Position numbers and translations under genes: made by a program. Below are positions 1-12,300 of a stretch of DNA of 64,000 bases, in pieces. The notes under the pieces are model-generated. The model had not been told where the DNA came from, did not search any database, and was given only the letters and a program-made list of their open reading frames with translations. This stretch comes from Certhia americana (lineage: Eukaryota; Chordata; Aves; Passeriformes; Certhiidae), in NCBI GenBank assembly GCA_018697195.1, contig CM031870.1, positions 6,562,819-6,626,818 of the forward strand, written 5' to 3'. How positions within the stretch are numbered: position 1 is the stretch's first letter; every line of letters starts with the position of its first letter.

Positions 1-340
1 CCTTCCAGGGGTTCCTCACCGGCAGTCAGGACATTTCAGAGGCCGTGGCTATCGACTCCCTCCGACACCCCCGTCCCTGCCGCGGCCGCAATTAAACATT
101 CAAAGCCACCCGAGCCCCGCCGGGGCTGTGTGCATGTCGCTTGCAGATCGGCCGGGCGGCAGCGCAGGAATTCGCGCTGGGGCCGGGCCCCGGCCCGTGC
201 CCGGCCTGGGGCGGCTCCGTTGGTGCCGTTGGTGCCGCGGACCGGGCACGGGCACGGGCAGACCCTGCGGGAGCCGCCCGGGGCAGGAGCGTCCGGCCCG
301 GCCCCGCCAACAGCCTCCGCAGCGGCCCCAGTGCCCTCTG
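1..340 (-). promoter_or_regulatory. EEF2K: CpG island, probable EEF2K promoter / 5' exon
   Basis: This stretch is strongly GC-rich with many CpG dinucleotides, densest at about 140-320, unlike the AT-rich DNA that follows. On the minus strand a donor-like site (CCG followed by GTGAGG) lies at about 15-22, which would suit the end of a non-coding first exon. The EEF2K name comes only from gene order: in the vertebrate block known from human 16p12, EEF2K lies next to SDR42E2 in the same orientation. No EEF2K coding sequence is visible. It could instead be the promoter of another gene or a lineage-specific insertion. Confidence 0.4.
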
Positions 341-344
341 ACAT

Positions 345-540
345 CCCACCGCATCCCCAGGCTCCCACAGCATCCCTGGGTCCCACTCGTCCGGCAGCAG
401 CTTTGGGACAGCACGGCATCCCTGCGATTCTGCTCATCACACAGCGCCCTTGTAGCCCACAGCATCGCGGGGATCCCACAGGGTGTCACGGTACTTCAGG
501 GTTGCCAGAGCATCCCTGGGATCCCAGAGCATCCTAGGCT
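345..540. repeat. Degenerate GCATCCC-type minisatellite
   Basis: A core close to CCCACAGCATCCCTGGG recurs with variation around 347, 363, 409, 456, 504 and 525, spaced roughly 20-50 bp apart. The repeats are diverged and irregular. They abut the CpG island and keep several overlapping reading frames open by chance, which explains the long ORFs on both strands here. Confidence 0.6.
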
Positions 541-559
541 GGTTCTTACCTCCAAGTGT

Positions 560-2450
560 CTTCGCACAGCTGTGACTGCTGCACAGAAGCATCCTGTCAG
601 TAGTGAGGGCTCCGGCCACACTGAGGTACCTGTTAAACAGGTTGTTCAGGAAAAAAACACTGCCTCCTGCCTACTGGTTGGACAGTCTGTGGCGGGACGT
701 GGCTCATAGAGATGCAGAACCTCTGAGACACCTGCAAAACAGCATGTCTTCCCGGAGGCACAAGTAAACAAATAAGCACTAAGGCCCCTTTCCACCTGAG
801 CCTCCCTGTGGTCATTTGAGCCTGAGAGGGCATGAGAAGGGTCAGGAGCTGCAGAATTTCAGTTACCCATTCCAGGCAAAAGTTAAGCTTTGAACACCTT
901 TACCTCTTTTCTTACATCTGTGCTATGTCTGAACATTCATATTAAATTTTAATCACTTAAAGACCCACTGCAGTTATGTTAGAGTAGGAGCAACTCAAAT
1001 AAGAGCCAGCTTAAAATGAGACTCAGTAAAAACCCACAGAATATGAGTTAGCTATTCCCAACTGATACTGAGGATTATTTTAAACTCTCAAATACTGCAT
1101 GTGTAAGAAAGATAAATCAATGTACTGAAGTCAATTATTGTTCATCAGTGGTGTTATAACAGCAATGTAAAAAGTATCCTACCCAAAATAGCACACCACA
1201 GTTTGGTGTTTCAGGACTGAAATGGTGGGACTCCACAGGGACTTACAACCACAAAGCCAGTGAATTCCTTGGTTAGTTCTTACTGAGGAGCACCCAAACA
1301 AGGTCAGAGCTGCCCTCCTGTGAGAAGTGTTGGTGTAATCTGGGATGCATCCTGAGTTGTTAGTCTAATAAAAGCAGTATGAAACGTTTATAAATAATCA
1401 ATTTAGAACCAAATTGAATGTTTGCAAGCAGCTAAAATGCTCTCACTGGGAAGTAACTTTACACTTGTGGTTTTCTATTCTGCATTTCTAGGGAGTAAAG
1501 GCTTATATGGTACTGCTTGCCTGCAGCACTTGCTGGCTTAGCTACAGCTCTGTAGTGATAAATTGTGAATTTAAGTGTTTTTAATCAAACCTGGATAAAG
1601 GTCTCATATATACAGAGCTTCTTTAAGCTTCCTGTTAATTGTCAGGAATAGGAGAGAGCTGAGCAGTGTCCCTGCTAAAGGAAGATGTACAGTGGGAGTT
1701 CACTTTTAATGGACAAGGACAATCTCCAAATGCAAATCCATATCCATAATCAAGCAGACTCTACTGCTTTCGCTGCACACAAAACTATTTGTTTAGTGAA
1801 GAGAAAAAAATAGAGTAAAACAAATCTTTGCTTACACAAGTTGCAGTGGTAATTGTGGTTGCTCACACATTTTCCTGCCACTATGTACTGTCTTCTACCT
1901 ATACCTTTATTCTTCTAGGGTTGCTGTTGGCTCTCCTGCATAGAGTGAATCTCTATAAAGTTACTGGTCTTAAAAATCCCATAAAATGTACAGAAAAGGC
2001 AAAATGAATACCGAGTGGAGATAATCAGATGGCAGAGCTGTTCCATCATTGTCTTCCATGACCCACTGTGGCAAATCCATCTTCTCCTGATTCACATGGA
2101 GTGCAAGAGAGGGAGCAGCTGCTCCCTGGTCAGAGCAAAGCTGGCTCCTAAGAAAAAGCTCATAACATCTTTAAGGTTTGTCTGGGCTACGCCTGGTGTG
2201 TGCATGCAGCACAGGTGGCTCATGTAGTACAATCCACCCAAGAAGCAACTGATGTAAGACTTAAGGAAGGGGAAAAGAGAGGTTGGATTCTCACTCCTGT
2301 CTTGGTGCTTGGCTTCTCTGCTCCCCCCAAAATGCAACTCCCTGAACACACAGAGTGTGCCAGCACTGCTACAGGGTTGTGGAGATGTGACTCCAGGGAG
2401 CAGTAAGAGCTGGCTGAATTCCACCTTCCCACAAACTCCTTAAAAACAGC
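560..2450. other. Intergenic spacer, nothing recognised
   Basis: This is AT-rich sequence between the CpG island and the inferred SDR42E2 3' end. I see no frame-consistent exon, RNA gene or mobile element here. The short ORFs on both strands lack splice signals and recognisable protein features. Confidence 0.5.
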
Positions 2451-2459
2451 ATTTGGTTC

Positions 2460-3127
2460 AGTTATTATTTATTATTGCATTGAAAGGATATTGTTAGATT
2501 TACAAACACACATAATATTTATTACATTTTTACAAAGCTTTAGAACAATAAAACTATTATACATAAATATGATTTTCATTCCTCTAATCACCTATTATTT
2601 ATAAATATTTATTTTCCATATATTTTACACTGTTTCCCAGGTCCCTGTAATTCCTCAGGCTAACTGACAGTAGCTGTAGCCGTGGCTTCATCAGAAGAGT
2701 TGTTTAGTCACCCTTTTGTTCACTGGAGCTACTGGACTTGTTACAGCACTGTTGTCCTGTGACAGTTCCTCTTCTTCCACCTTCTCACCCTCCTGAATTA
2801 TCATTTTTAGAAAATGCATCCCAGCATGAAACAATCACTTAATGAAGATCCATTGAAACTATTCCTGCACCCATTTGTGGTGAACTCCTTTGCTGTAACA
2901 CTGTGTTGCTCTTGGGGAGTGTTTCCTGATACGTCCTATGTTTTCCCTTCTCTAGTTGATTTTTGTTTGGGTTTTTTTTTTTTTTCTTTCTTAATGAGGC
3001 CAGAGAGGTGTCATCATAGTAATATGAATAACAAAGTCCAGAGTGGCTGAGGAATGTACTGTGACCAGATAATTAATACTCAGAAACAAAATGAGGTTTT
3101 CTGGAACAGGTGAGTGGTTATTTGATT
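2460..3127 (-). other. SDR42E2: SDR42E2 3' UTR with AATAAA cluster
   Basis: This is the sequence downstream of the SDR42E2 stop codon on the minus strand. Several AATAAA or closely related hexamers, read as TTTATT on the plus strand, sit at about 2468-2473, 2517-2522 and 2597-2612. The UTR would therefore be about 520-660 nt long. Which signal is used cannot be told from sequence. Confidence 0.5.
2972..2985. repeat. Poly-T run
   Basis: An uninterrupted run of 14 T lies within the inferred SDR42E2 3' UTR (poly-A in the transcript). Confidence 0.8.
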
Positions 3128-3331
3128 TTAGAAGAAAGAAAGAATGATCAAACTCAACAAAATGCCAAAACCAAACACCATTTTAAGGAACATGTGATCT
3201 TCTTGGCAGGTAGGTCTTGTTTTTAGATAATGATCCACAGAATCAGCAAATGAGAATTTCTTTGGTTTGTAACCAAGTTGATTTCTTGCCTTGTCTATTC
3301 GGAAAGTGTGAGTTACAGTGACATTCCACAC
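3128..3331 (-). CDS. SDR42E2: SDR42E2 coding exon 11 with stop
   Basis: Encodes residues 337-403 and the stop. It starts [10 protein letters not shown]; the following [10 protein letters not shown] is the usual C-terminal SDR42E helix. It ends in a hydrophobic tail, [15 protein letters not shown], at 389-403. The acceptor is GGCTTTTAG, so the first codon is GTG (Val), not a start. Confidence 0.9.
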   Translation of the reverse strand: MWNVTVTHTFRIDKARNQLGYKPKKFSFADSVDHYLKTRPTCQEDHMFLKMVFGFGILLSLIILSFF

Positions 3332-6300
3332 CTAAAAGCCAAAAAGATAATTATGGCAGTGACTTTAACATCCAGTTTTCTAGAACTTGGATGAAAATAT
3401 ATCATGAAAATGATACAACAATGGAAACAGAACAGAAAACAGAGCTGCAATGCAGACAACCCAAAGGGTGTAGCACATCCTTAATGAGAATTTGAGAAAT
3501 ATATAAACATTATCTTTTTTCATATGTTTACCTCATTCCTTGTCAAGAAAGGTGTAAAGCTAAAAACTGGCTTTAGTATCAGATGCAGATATTCCATCAC
3601 AGTGGCTGTGAAACAGAAATTACTTAATGAGACATCTGGATAACAACAATGAGACAATGCTGACATTGCACATCCTGTAATTCCTACTGTAGAAGGCACT
3701 GTTAAATTTATAAAGTACATGATGAGTTTATGAATAGCCTTTAAACTTTATCTGGTATAATTAATACCACATGGCACAAGTGGTTATTCTCAATTAAAAT
3801 AAAGTTAAATAATTCCTGCAATTTGGGCCCCTGCATTTTATAAAACTGCTATGTAGCTTCATAGGAATAAAAAAAATCAAACAGCCCACAAGAATGTATT
3901 TTATTTTTTTACCTGCTATATGAGCCAGGAGAACAGGAATATGTATCCAAGGTTTCCTGTAGCCTAATTTTTCAAACTAAAAAGGGTATGAAAAGAAAGA
4001 ATGGAGAACTTATATCAAATTAAAGGAGTCAATGAGGCATGAAAAAAAAAAAAAAAAAAGAATGTTGATAAAATTTGTATCTAAACTACTTTTTCCAGCT
4101 AGTCTTCCTGTCAATACAGGTAGTAAGAAATGCAATTGAAGTCCAGTACTCATTCTTGGGTGCCCACCTCCCACCCGTCGTCTGCAACTGGACAGTAAAG
4201 GGGAATAAAAGGCCAATTTATAAGGGGGAAGTGAGCCAGACTGGAATACTGAACTACAGTTAAAAATGGGTCCAGTTTTCTGCTGCAGTCATTTTCTGCA
4301 ATGGCATTGCAGGATCAAAACTTTGGCATGCTCCTAGAATCCCAGCCAGATATTTCTGAAAATATAGTGTTGTCTCTTTTGAGCTTCTAAGATAAGAATC
4401 TAAATGGGCTTCCCCTCTGTGCTGCAGCTGACGCCAGGATAAAAGAGGTAAGCAATTGCTGTAAGAGTCCTGCCAGATGCCAGTGGCAGAGTTTGCCATG
4501 CACTGTGGCTTTGCTTCATGAAATGCTCTGTCCTGCAGCAGGTTCTGGACCTCTCAGCTAAAGCTTCTCCAAGCAACAAGGCCAAATTCCACAATTACAT
4601 GTATCCAAAACTTCCTTTAACACCAGTGGAAGTTTGGGATATGCAGGGAACACAGGGCTGAGTTTAATGTTAAGTAATTCAGTAATTTATGTGCACTGAA
4701 CTTCATTTAGTTGGTCTGGTGTGTCGGTCAGTGACAGGACTTGTGCCCACACAGTGCTGGGAGCTGCAGGGCTGTGCAGTACATACCAAAGGCACAATCC
4801 ACTCAGAGAAGATGACATTTTCACCATCGTGGATGTAATAAGCCTGGCCACTCTGGTAAAGAAGCAGAGAAAAACAGTGACAAAACTGTGCACAGGATGG
4901 CATTTTCTGTCTCTCTCACATCTGCCTGCCTGTCATGATTTTGTGAGCCAGGCTCACAAACACACAAACACACCAGGTTCATTCATTCAAGGTGAATGTT
5001 CACAGAAGAAACTGCCCTCATGGGGCTTCACTGTGGTAACCCCACTGTGGTGGTAGAGCACGTGATGATTAACCATGGTGTAGTGTAGATCAGAGCTGTT
5101 TCCCCGTGTAGCAGCCCAGCTGTTGGAGCATTATGTTCTTCATGATGTGCTGGGCACAAATTACCTTTGTGATTCCAACAGAAGGGGCAGCAATGGCATT
5201 TAACAAACAGCTCTGAGGTCAAGTTCCAGTGCTCTGGATGAGGAGTCTGCCCAGCTCTGAGTACCAGGAACACCCAAGTACCCAAGCAAACCTGGGACTC
5301 TGTGAATGTTATCAATCTAAAAAAGCTGTGTGGCTTCCAAGCACTGCACTAATTGAGAACACACGAAGAGGTGTTCACCTGTATCAGTACATGTTGTCTG
5401 TATGTTCCTACCACTCTAAATGAATCTGGGACCTTCAGGAACTGTGAATGCAGCAGCTGTTGCAGTGTCAGTTCTGTAATGCTTCACAGTCCTCAGACTG
5501 GTGTTGCAATTATGACCAGTAGAACAAAAAGAAAAACCTTTAAAATTGTCCATTCATTTTGTACATCTCTTTTTGGAATTTTCAGCTCTGAAAATTCAAC
5601 TGGACTGCCTCAGAATGGTTGCTCTAAATTTTTTGCATCTAGGGTCAGAACCTATTTTTAAGAGAATAACAGGATGTAAAGATTTGAGTGAATATATTAA
5701 GCCAGTTAAAAATACAGTTTCCTCCACTAACACAGGAAATTATGTATTTTCAGACCAAACAAAAACATCATCAAAATACAAGTGAAAAGTATTTGCATTT
5801 GCACTGTCTGTGTGCTTGTGGAGCTACACACTGGTTTAGAGAATTTAGCATATAACTTTTTGGACACCCTTTTGATCTCAAAACATCAAAAATTGAACCT
5901 GATTAAGAACACCATCTCCTGGGACACAAGGATTGTATTGTTTACTTACAGCTACATAGCCTTTCTCAGAGGTGAGAGCCTCAGCAGCCAGTAAATGAGC
6001 TTGCACTAGATTTCCTATGTGAACCCAGTTCATCTGAACTTTGTGATTCCCAAACTTGAAGTTAAAAAGTCTCCGCTGGATATTTATCTGTAGCAACAGA
6101 AAACATTAGATAACTACATTATTCCTTTATTATGCACTGTAATATTGATTTTGTCTCAGCCCAAATACTTGGAAATTGCTGTATTTGTGTACAATTACAG
6201 CACAAGAAATGTGTCACAAGAAAAAACCCAACTAGTGGGTGGTTTTGGAAATCAAAGATGGTTGCACTGATAGGCAGTGGCAAAACATAGCGACATTGTA

Positions 6301-9300
6301 TTTTTTGGCAGAAACTAAAGTGCATGTTTAAAATACAATTTCCATTAAATGATAGGGATGCAGACTTAGTTCTTTTACCATGGCATTTCAGCCTTCCACT
6401 TTTCCTTTTCACTGAGAAGCCCAGCTTGATCCTGGCCCACAGTGCTGGTTTCTTGCTATTTGTTACCCTGCACCACATCACCTGTCCCCAAGCTTTCACC
6501 ACATTCCTGCAGGAATGGTTTAAGACTTGTGTTATGCCCTTACAACTACTTGAGGTGTCCTCCAGAGCTGACTACAAAACACGTACGGCTACTCGAGGCA
6601 GGTGCCGCTGCTCTTCTGGTCCGTAGATGCCCGGGGGGCGAAGCACACAGGTGTGGAGCTTGTCCCCTCCTTGGAAAGAGAGCAACAGGTGACTGTCAGA
6701 CAGCTGTGATGGCAACATATGGCTGACACATATTGTCTGAATTTTACACTGTCAAAATTAAGGCTCTTTTTGACCGTTCTGTGTGGTTCAGCTTCCTGGG
6801 AACTCGATTTCATTTCTGTCTGAAATTGAATTCTGTGGCAGTGACAGACCTGATCTTAGCAGCCTGAAAAACCTCCTTGGGATTACAAGAACTCATTGGA
6901 CAGTGCTTACAAATTGGTATTATCAGAACAGCCAATTATCCACTGAAGACAGGAATAGAAACAAACAAATCCTTATTTCAGTTAAAGTATACACTTTGAT
7001 AAATGAGCCATCGGAGAAAGGAATGCCCATTAGCACTACAAATGATAGAAATGCCCCAAATGCTTTATAAGTACCTTTGAGTAAAGTTCCATTAGCAGCA
7101 AGAACCATTTGGTCTGCAATTGCCTTGGTTCTGGAATAATGATTAAATTGCTATAAGAAAGCAGAATAAGATAATTATTGAATCTGTAAAGGCAAACTTA
7201 CTGTTTATGACTGACAACATTTGGATTTAGTCAGCTCACACATATCAGCTGAGCAAAACAAAACTAGAAATAGTAGGATTTAGTAAATATATAGTTTATC
7301 TATGACAAAAAACAGACTTACACTTTAGTGGCACAAGTTTAGCTTCAGAGTGAATTTGAGTTCATTTGTATTTACTTAACTCACTTTTTGTGCTGAATGT
7401 ACTGAGAACATCTACAGTAAAACAGCTCCTGCTCTCAGACAATCTACCCTTTGGAGCATAGTAAATGCCACACCATCCCATGGACAAAGTACCTTTTCCA
7501 GTGGAAAATATGGTACAGTTTCTTCATCTCCTTCTTCAATAGGATTCCCTCCAAACACCACATTCACTGTACTGGTATATATCAGTCTAGGGATATTTCT
7601 TTGTTTGCAGACTACAACGATACACAAAATAAATTATTTTAAAACAAAAATAAAGAGGAAGAAATAACTGAACTGGCAGATTTTTTAATTTTTTTTTTTA
7701 ACAAACAATACAATTGTAGAAAAAAAGGTAGTATTTTAATTTTAACATTACCTTATCATTTAATATAATATTATCTTCCACTCAGCTGGAATTTTTCATC
7801 CCAAATATGTGAATATTACACACTGTGGTTACCAAATGTTTCACAATGAGGTACCTGTAACTATCACGTCACTGTATTGCAGTCATCAGCTGGGTAGAGG
7901 AATTATCTTGGTGGGGGAAAAATTCCTCCTTGAGAAACCTTTCTTAAAACATGTTCATTTTACAAATTGAGTACAAAGGAGGTGAGTAAGAACATTTGTT
8001 GTGGAACAGCTCTTGGGGCAGTGCTGTGGGGAGCAGCCAGTCCAAGGCCACTGGGTCACCCTTGGTTCTGTGAGCTGCCTCTTGCACCCTGCTTGGAGGG
8101 AACATGAAGTCACACAGGAGCACGGGCCAGCTCTGCCCACATGCCACCAAATCGCCTTTGTCTTAGTCCGTTCAGAAGTGACAAATGATGTGTTAATAGG
8201 AAAACACACCCTGCTAGTGTATAATCAGCCATGCTTTAAATACAAAGGAAATTAATGTTATTTGCAAAACAGTGACTTAATTAGGGATTCCAGTCTAAGA
8301 CATTGTAGTTAAATTCTGCTGCACATTTGTCATTGCAAACTTGAATAATGTAAATTTCCTTTTCATTTAACAATATTCCTAATGTTGAAGTGAATTAAAA
8401 TGCAAACTCAGGAATTTTTGGAATCTGCAGAGCAGTCTGTCCTGCTGATTCATTGGCTCATTTTGAAAATAATAAATGTTAATTATTGTTGTAAATATTT
8501 TTGGAAAAATACAATAATAAAGTGTATTACTAAAATGTAGATGAGCAGGTTCACGCTCCTCCCAGCATATTGGTTTGCTGGGAGCCTATGTAAATTTGAC
8601 ATGACTTGTTTCTGTGGGTTTGGAGATTGGGGAAGGAAAAAGGGAGTATGTGTCAACTCTTCCTTCTAACTCCTTTAGAATTTTACTTGCCTACTATTGT
8701 ATTTCTGTATTTTTTCAGTAATAATACACAGGCAACATGAAATTTAGTTTACAAAAACCTGATTTTGCTATTTGGTTGCCTTCCCACCCCCCTTGGTTTT
8801 TGAGGAAGAAACAAAGAGAAAGTAGCTTTGGTATTTACAGTACCCTCAGAAAATGTTCTTTCTGGAATTGAATATACAGAGAGAGATATACTGGCATCTT
8901 CCATAGACAGTAGTTAAAAATCAGTGTATAAGAAAAAGGGATCACAGTAAGCAGAAAGGATAGAAGGTTTTCTGTATTAATGTGATAAAATAATAGCTAA
9001 ATATCTTATCTTATAAGTATGGTGCCTGTTACCAAATGTTTATGACACAACAAACAGTACAACAGCTGTCATGTTATTTCTATGAGGAAAGAGGATAACA
9101 CTTTTCCATTACATAGAGTAATCAGAAAAAATAACCAAAAAATAACATGGAGGAGAGCTTTAGTTGGACTGCCAAGGAGTGAAGTCCAGGTTCAAAATGG
9201 GACCTGCACACTCAGCTTTACATCATACTCAGACAGGATGGAGAGAAGAGCCTCATTTTACTGCCTGATCTTCACAGGAAATATCCAGTTAGAAAGTTTT

Positions 9301-12300
9301 TTAATTCATGATTTGGATCAGATGCAGAGAAAGAAAATCTAGGTACCTACCATCGATTATTATTTTTGTGCCTCCAACATTTATGGATTCAATCTGATCT
9401 TTCTTTTGAAGCTAGAAATAGAGTTTGCATATGATTTAATTAATCAAACAAGTCATATTTACAATATGATGGTTACAGATGCCAGATCTAGAATAGCTGA
9501 GGTCTTTTTGTGATACATGTTACAGTTCTGTCTGTCTGACATAGAGCAATTTCTGGCAGTTCTAATTTTTATTGTCTTGTTCAGTGTACGAGCAAAGGAA
9601 GTTGAAAAATGAAAGATATAATGCATCTAAAAGGAAATAATAATACTTCAATATTTTGTCACATACAATCCATGATATAGAAACAAGAATTATGGGCAGG
9701 GGTTTCACAAACTTGTGAAAGCTTTCACAAGTTCTTGTTCCAGTGGCAATCTGTCCTGTTCCTAGAAACAAATTAGTAGGTTCATGACTTTTTTGCTAAC
9801 ACCTTCTGTGACTATCACTGTTATTCAGTATAGCATATTGATTGTGGTCTGTTTCCTCATGACTGAGTTCACAAGAAGAAAGTGCATCAGTATTAGTTTT
9901 AGAGCAATGCTGTCAGGCTTACTCAGATAAGAGAAAAAGGCTATACCTTCTTATCCAAGATCTTAAAACTATGATCTCATTTTTCTAGAATATTTTGTAG
10001 TACATTACTTTCACACTTTGACTTTCTTATTTCTTGTATGGATAACTTGGCCTTTACAGCAAGTTCTGTCTGACATAAATATTGTAAAATTATATTCTTT
10101 GCTATGTGTAGACAATTTTTTTCTTTCTCAAAAATAACCCAAGAAAACTTTAGGAAAATGGTACTTGCTTGTTCCAATCCTGACATTCCACATGCAGCTA
10201 CATGGAAAACACAGTCAACCCCTTCACATGCTTTGAACACTGCTTCATAATCCCTCACATCTCCCTGTAAAATGAGAAAAGAATGGATTTTTGACAGGTC
10301 GAGCTCCTTACATTCTCTATAGAACTGTATTAACAATGGCTAGTAAGGAAAACCTAAAGGTATTCTGGTCTGTTTTTCACAGTACTTAACAACAATTAAG
10401 TAAAATATTATGAACAGGAAGAAAAAGCAATGACTAAGGATTTTGCCACTATTTTGTTGCAAAACAAAGATGACTCTTGTTGGCTTCAATTATAATGCGT
10501 ATTTTCACACTTAGTCCTGCAGCCTCCAGGCTGGCAAAACTTGTTTGACTTGAATGGGAGCAGCAAGTGCTCTAGGGCTGGAGAATCCATCCCCAGGGAC
10601 AATAAATCACAGCAGGAAGGGTTCAGCTGTTTGCCTTGGAATCACCAAATAAGAAAACCCCGTTTCTGTTGGCACTGTAAGATGTGATCTGTGCTGTCTT
10701 CACAAATGTCCTTTTATCCATCTAAGGCTTGTTTGGTGCACTATATGATAACTTTAATTACAGTTTTGTACAAGAGTAAAAAACCCAGTACAATCCATTT
10801 GTATTTAATACTTTATTTAGTGTACGTTAGTGTACTACAATCACATTTATAGAATTTCAGATATCACTGAGCACATCTGTATCTAGATGTGTTAAATCTT
10901 ATCGTGGGGTTAGAATATTATATTGCATTTTTGTATACCAGGTAATATTACATTAACAGAACTCCCTGTGCATACAGATAAAAATAAAAATATAGTACTT
11001 TTGTTTTCAGAATTTAGATATTTCAAAATATTAGATATTATATTATATTATTTCCTGTAATGAAATTGATAAAATAACCCCAAAAGAAACAACTGATAGT
11101 AATATTAAAAGCTACACTAATCAGTCTAACTCTCAACTTTTTTCTCCTAAGGTTGCCAGAATATTTCACAAATACATCTGACTTACACTTCCCACCCTCA
11201 ATGCAATGCTACAGGAGCTAACCAGTATAAAAAATATTAGCCATCTCCAAATCACTGCTCGAGGCTAAACCTCTGAAGTCACTTATTAATTCATTTACTA
11301 GGACTCCATAGTTAATTTTCCAGGTAACTCTCCTACACTTTGTAATATTTATTATTTTTAAATTGATTTATAAAAAACACTGTTCTAGAAGATCATTTGT
11401 GTTATCTCCAGTCCCCTTTAGAAGATGTAAATTGCACTCAGTCCACAAAACTAAATTAAATTATGTGGACTTACAGCATTAACAAATCAAGCTTATGGTG
11501 TTTGAATGGTTCCTTAATAGTACTTTATTCCTCTTCCATATTCTGTAAGAGTTGCTTATGAAATTGAACTTAGAAACATCCTGGGTCAGACAAGATCTGC
11601 TCAGCCTGGTATTCTGCTCTCCCCAGAACCATCCATCCCCCTCTGCCTCCCTTCCACCTGCCCCAGAGGTTGATGTAGCCCAAAAGAGAAAACCTGGCAT
11701 CACAATGACAGCCTGCAGGACCAAGGTCCTGTGATCCCTTCCAGCTTTGCCATCAACTTCTCAGTTCTAGAGGAAGTGGCAAATGCTCTTAAAATAAACG
11801 CTCAGAAAAGATCAGCTGAGCAATACCCTGGGTTTAGCCAAAATTTGTCATTTGTGTGACATGACAAGAGCACCCAGAAAGTGCCCTGAGAACCCAAACC
11901 TGAGCACCTGGAGCAGCGGTACTGGGGAGTGTGTTCTCCACACATGGCAGTGAGCTGTCAAATACTGGAGACCTCTTGTGTTCCCCCTTTTTTCAGATGC
12001 AGTAATTCCTTGAATTGTTCAAAATCAAAAAGAAGCAGTGCTCATAAATGGATGCTGCAGGAAGAGCATGAACAGGGCAAGCAAATGTGATGCTTTCCCC
12101 CAGAATGCTCTTCTATTCTTGAAGCATTTTCATTCACAAGATTTCTTGAGCCTAATTTAATTTATCTATTTAGCAGTTCACAATGGAGGTAAATTTTTCT
12201 TGAGGCTTTTTACATGCCTTTTACCCACTGCTCGAAATGCCACATCATTTTGTTTGTACTGAACTGACTCCTCATTCCTGATGCCCCTTCCTTCTTGTAC

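Noticed and set aside
128..709. 193-residue plus-strand ORF at the left edge
   Set aside because: It runs through the CpG island and minisatellite, overlaps several equally open frames on both strands, and has no recognisable domain or splice support.
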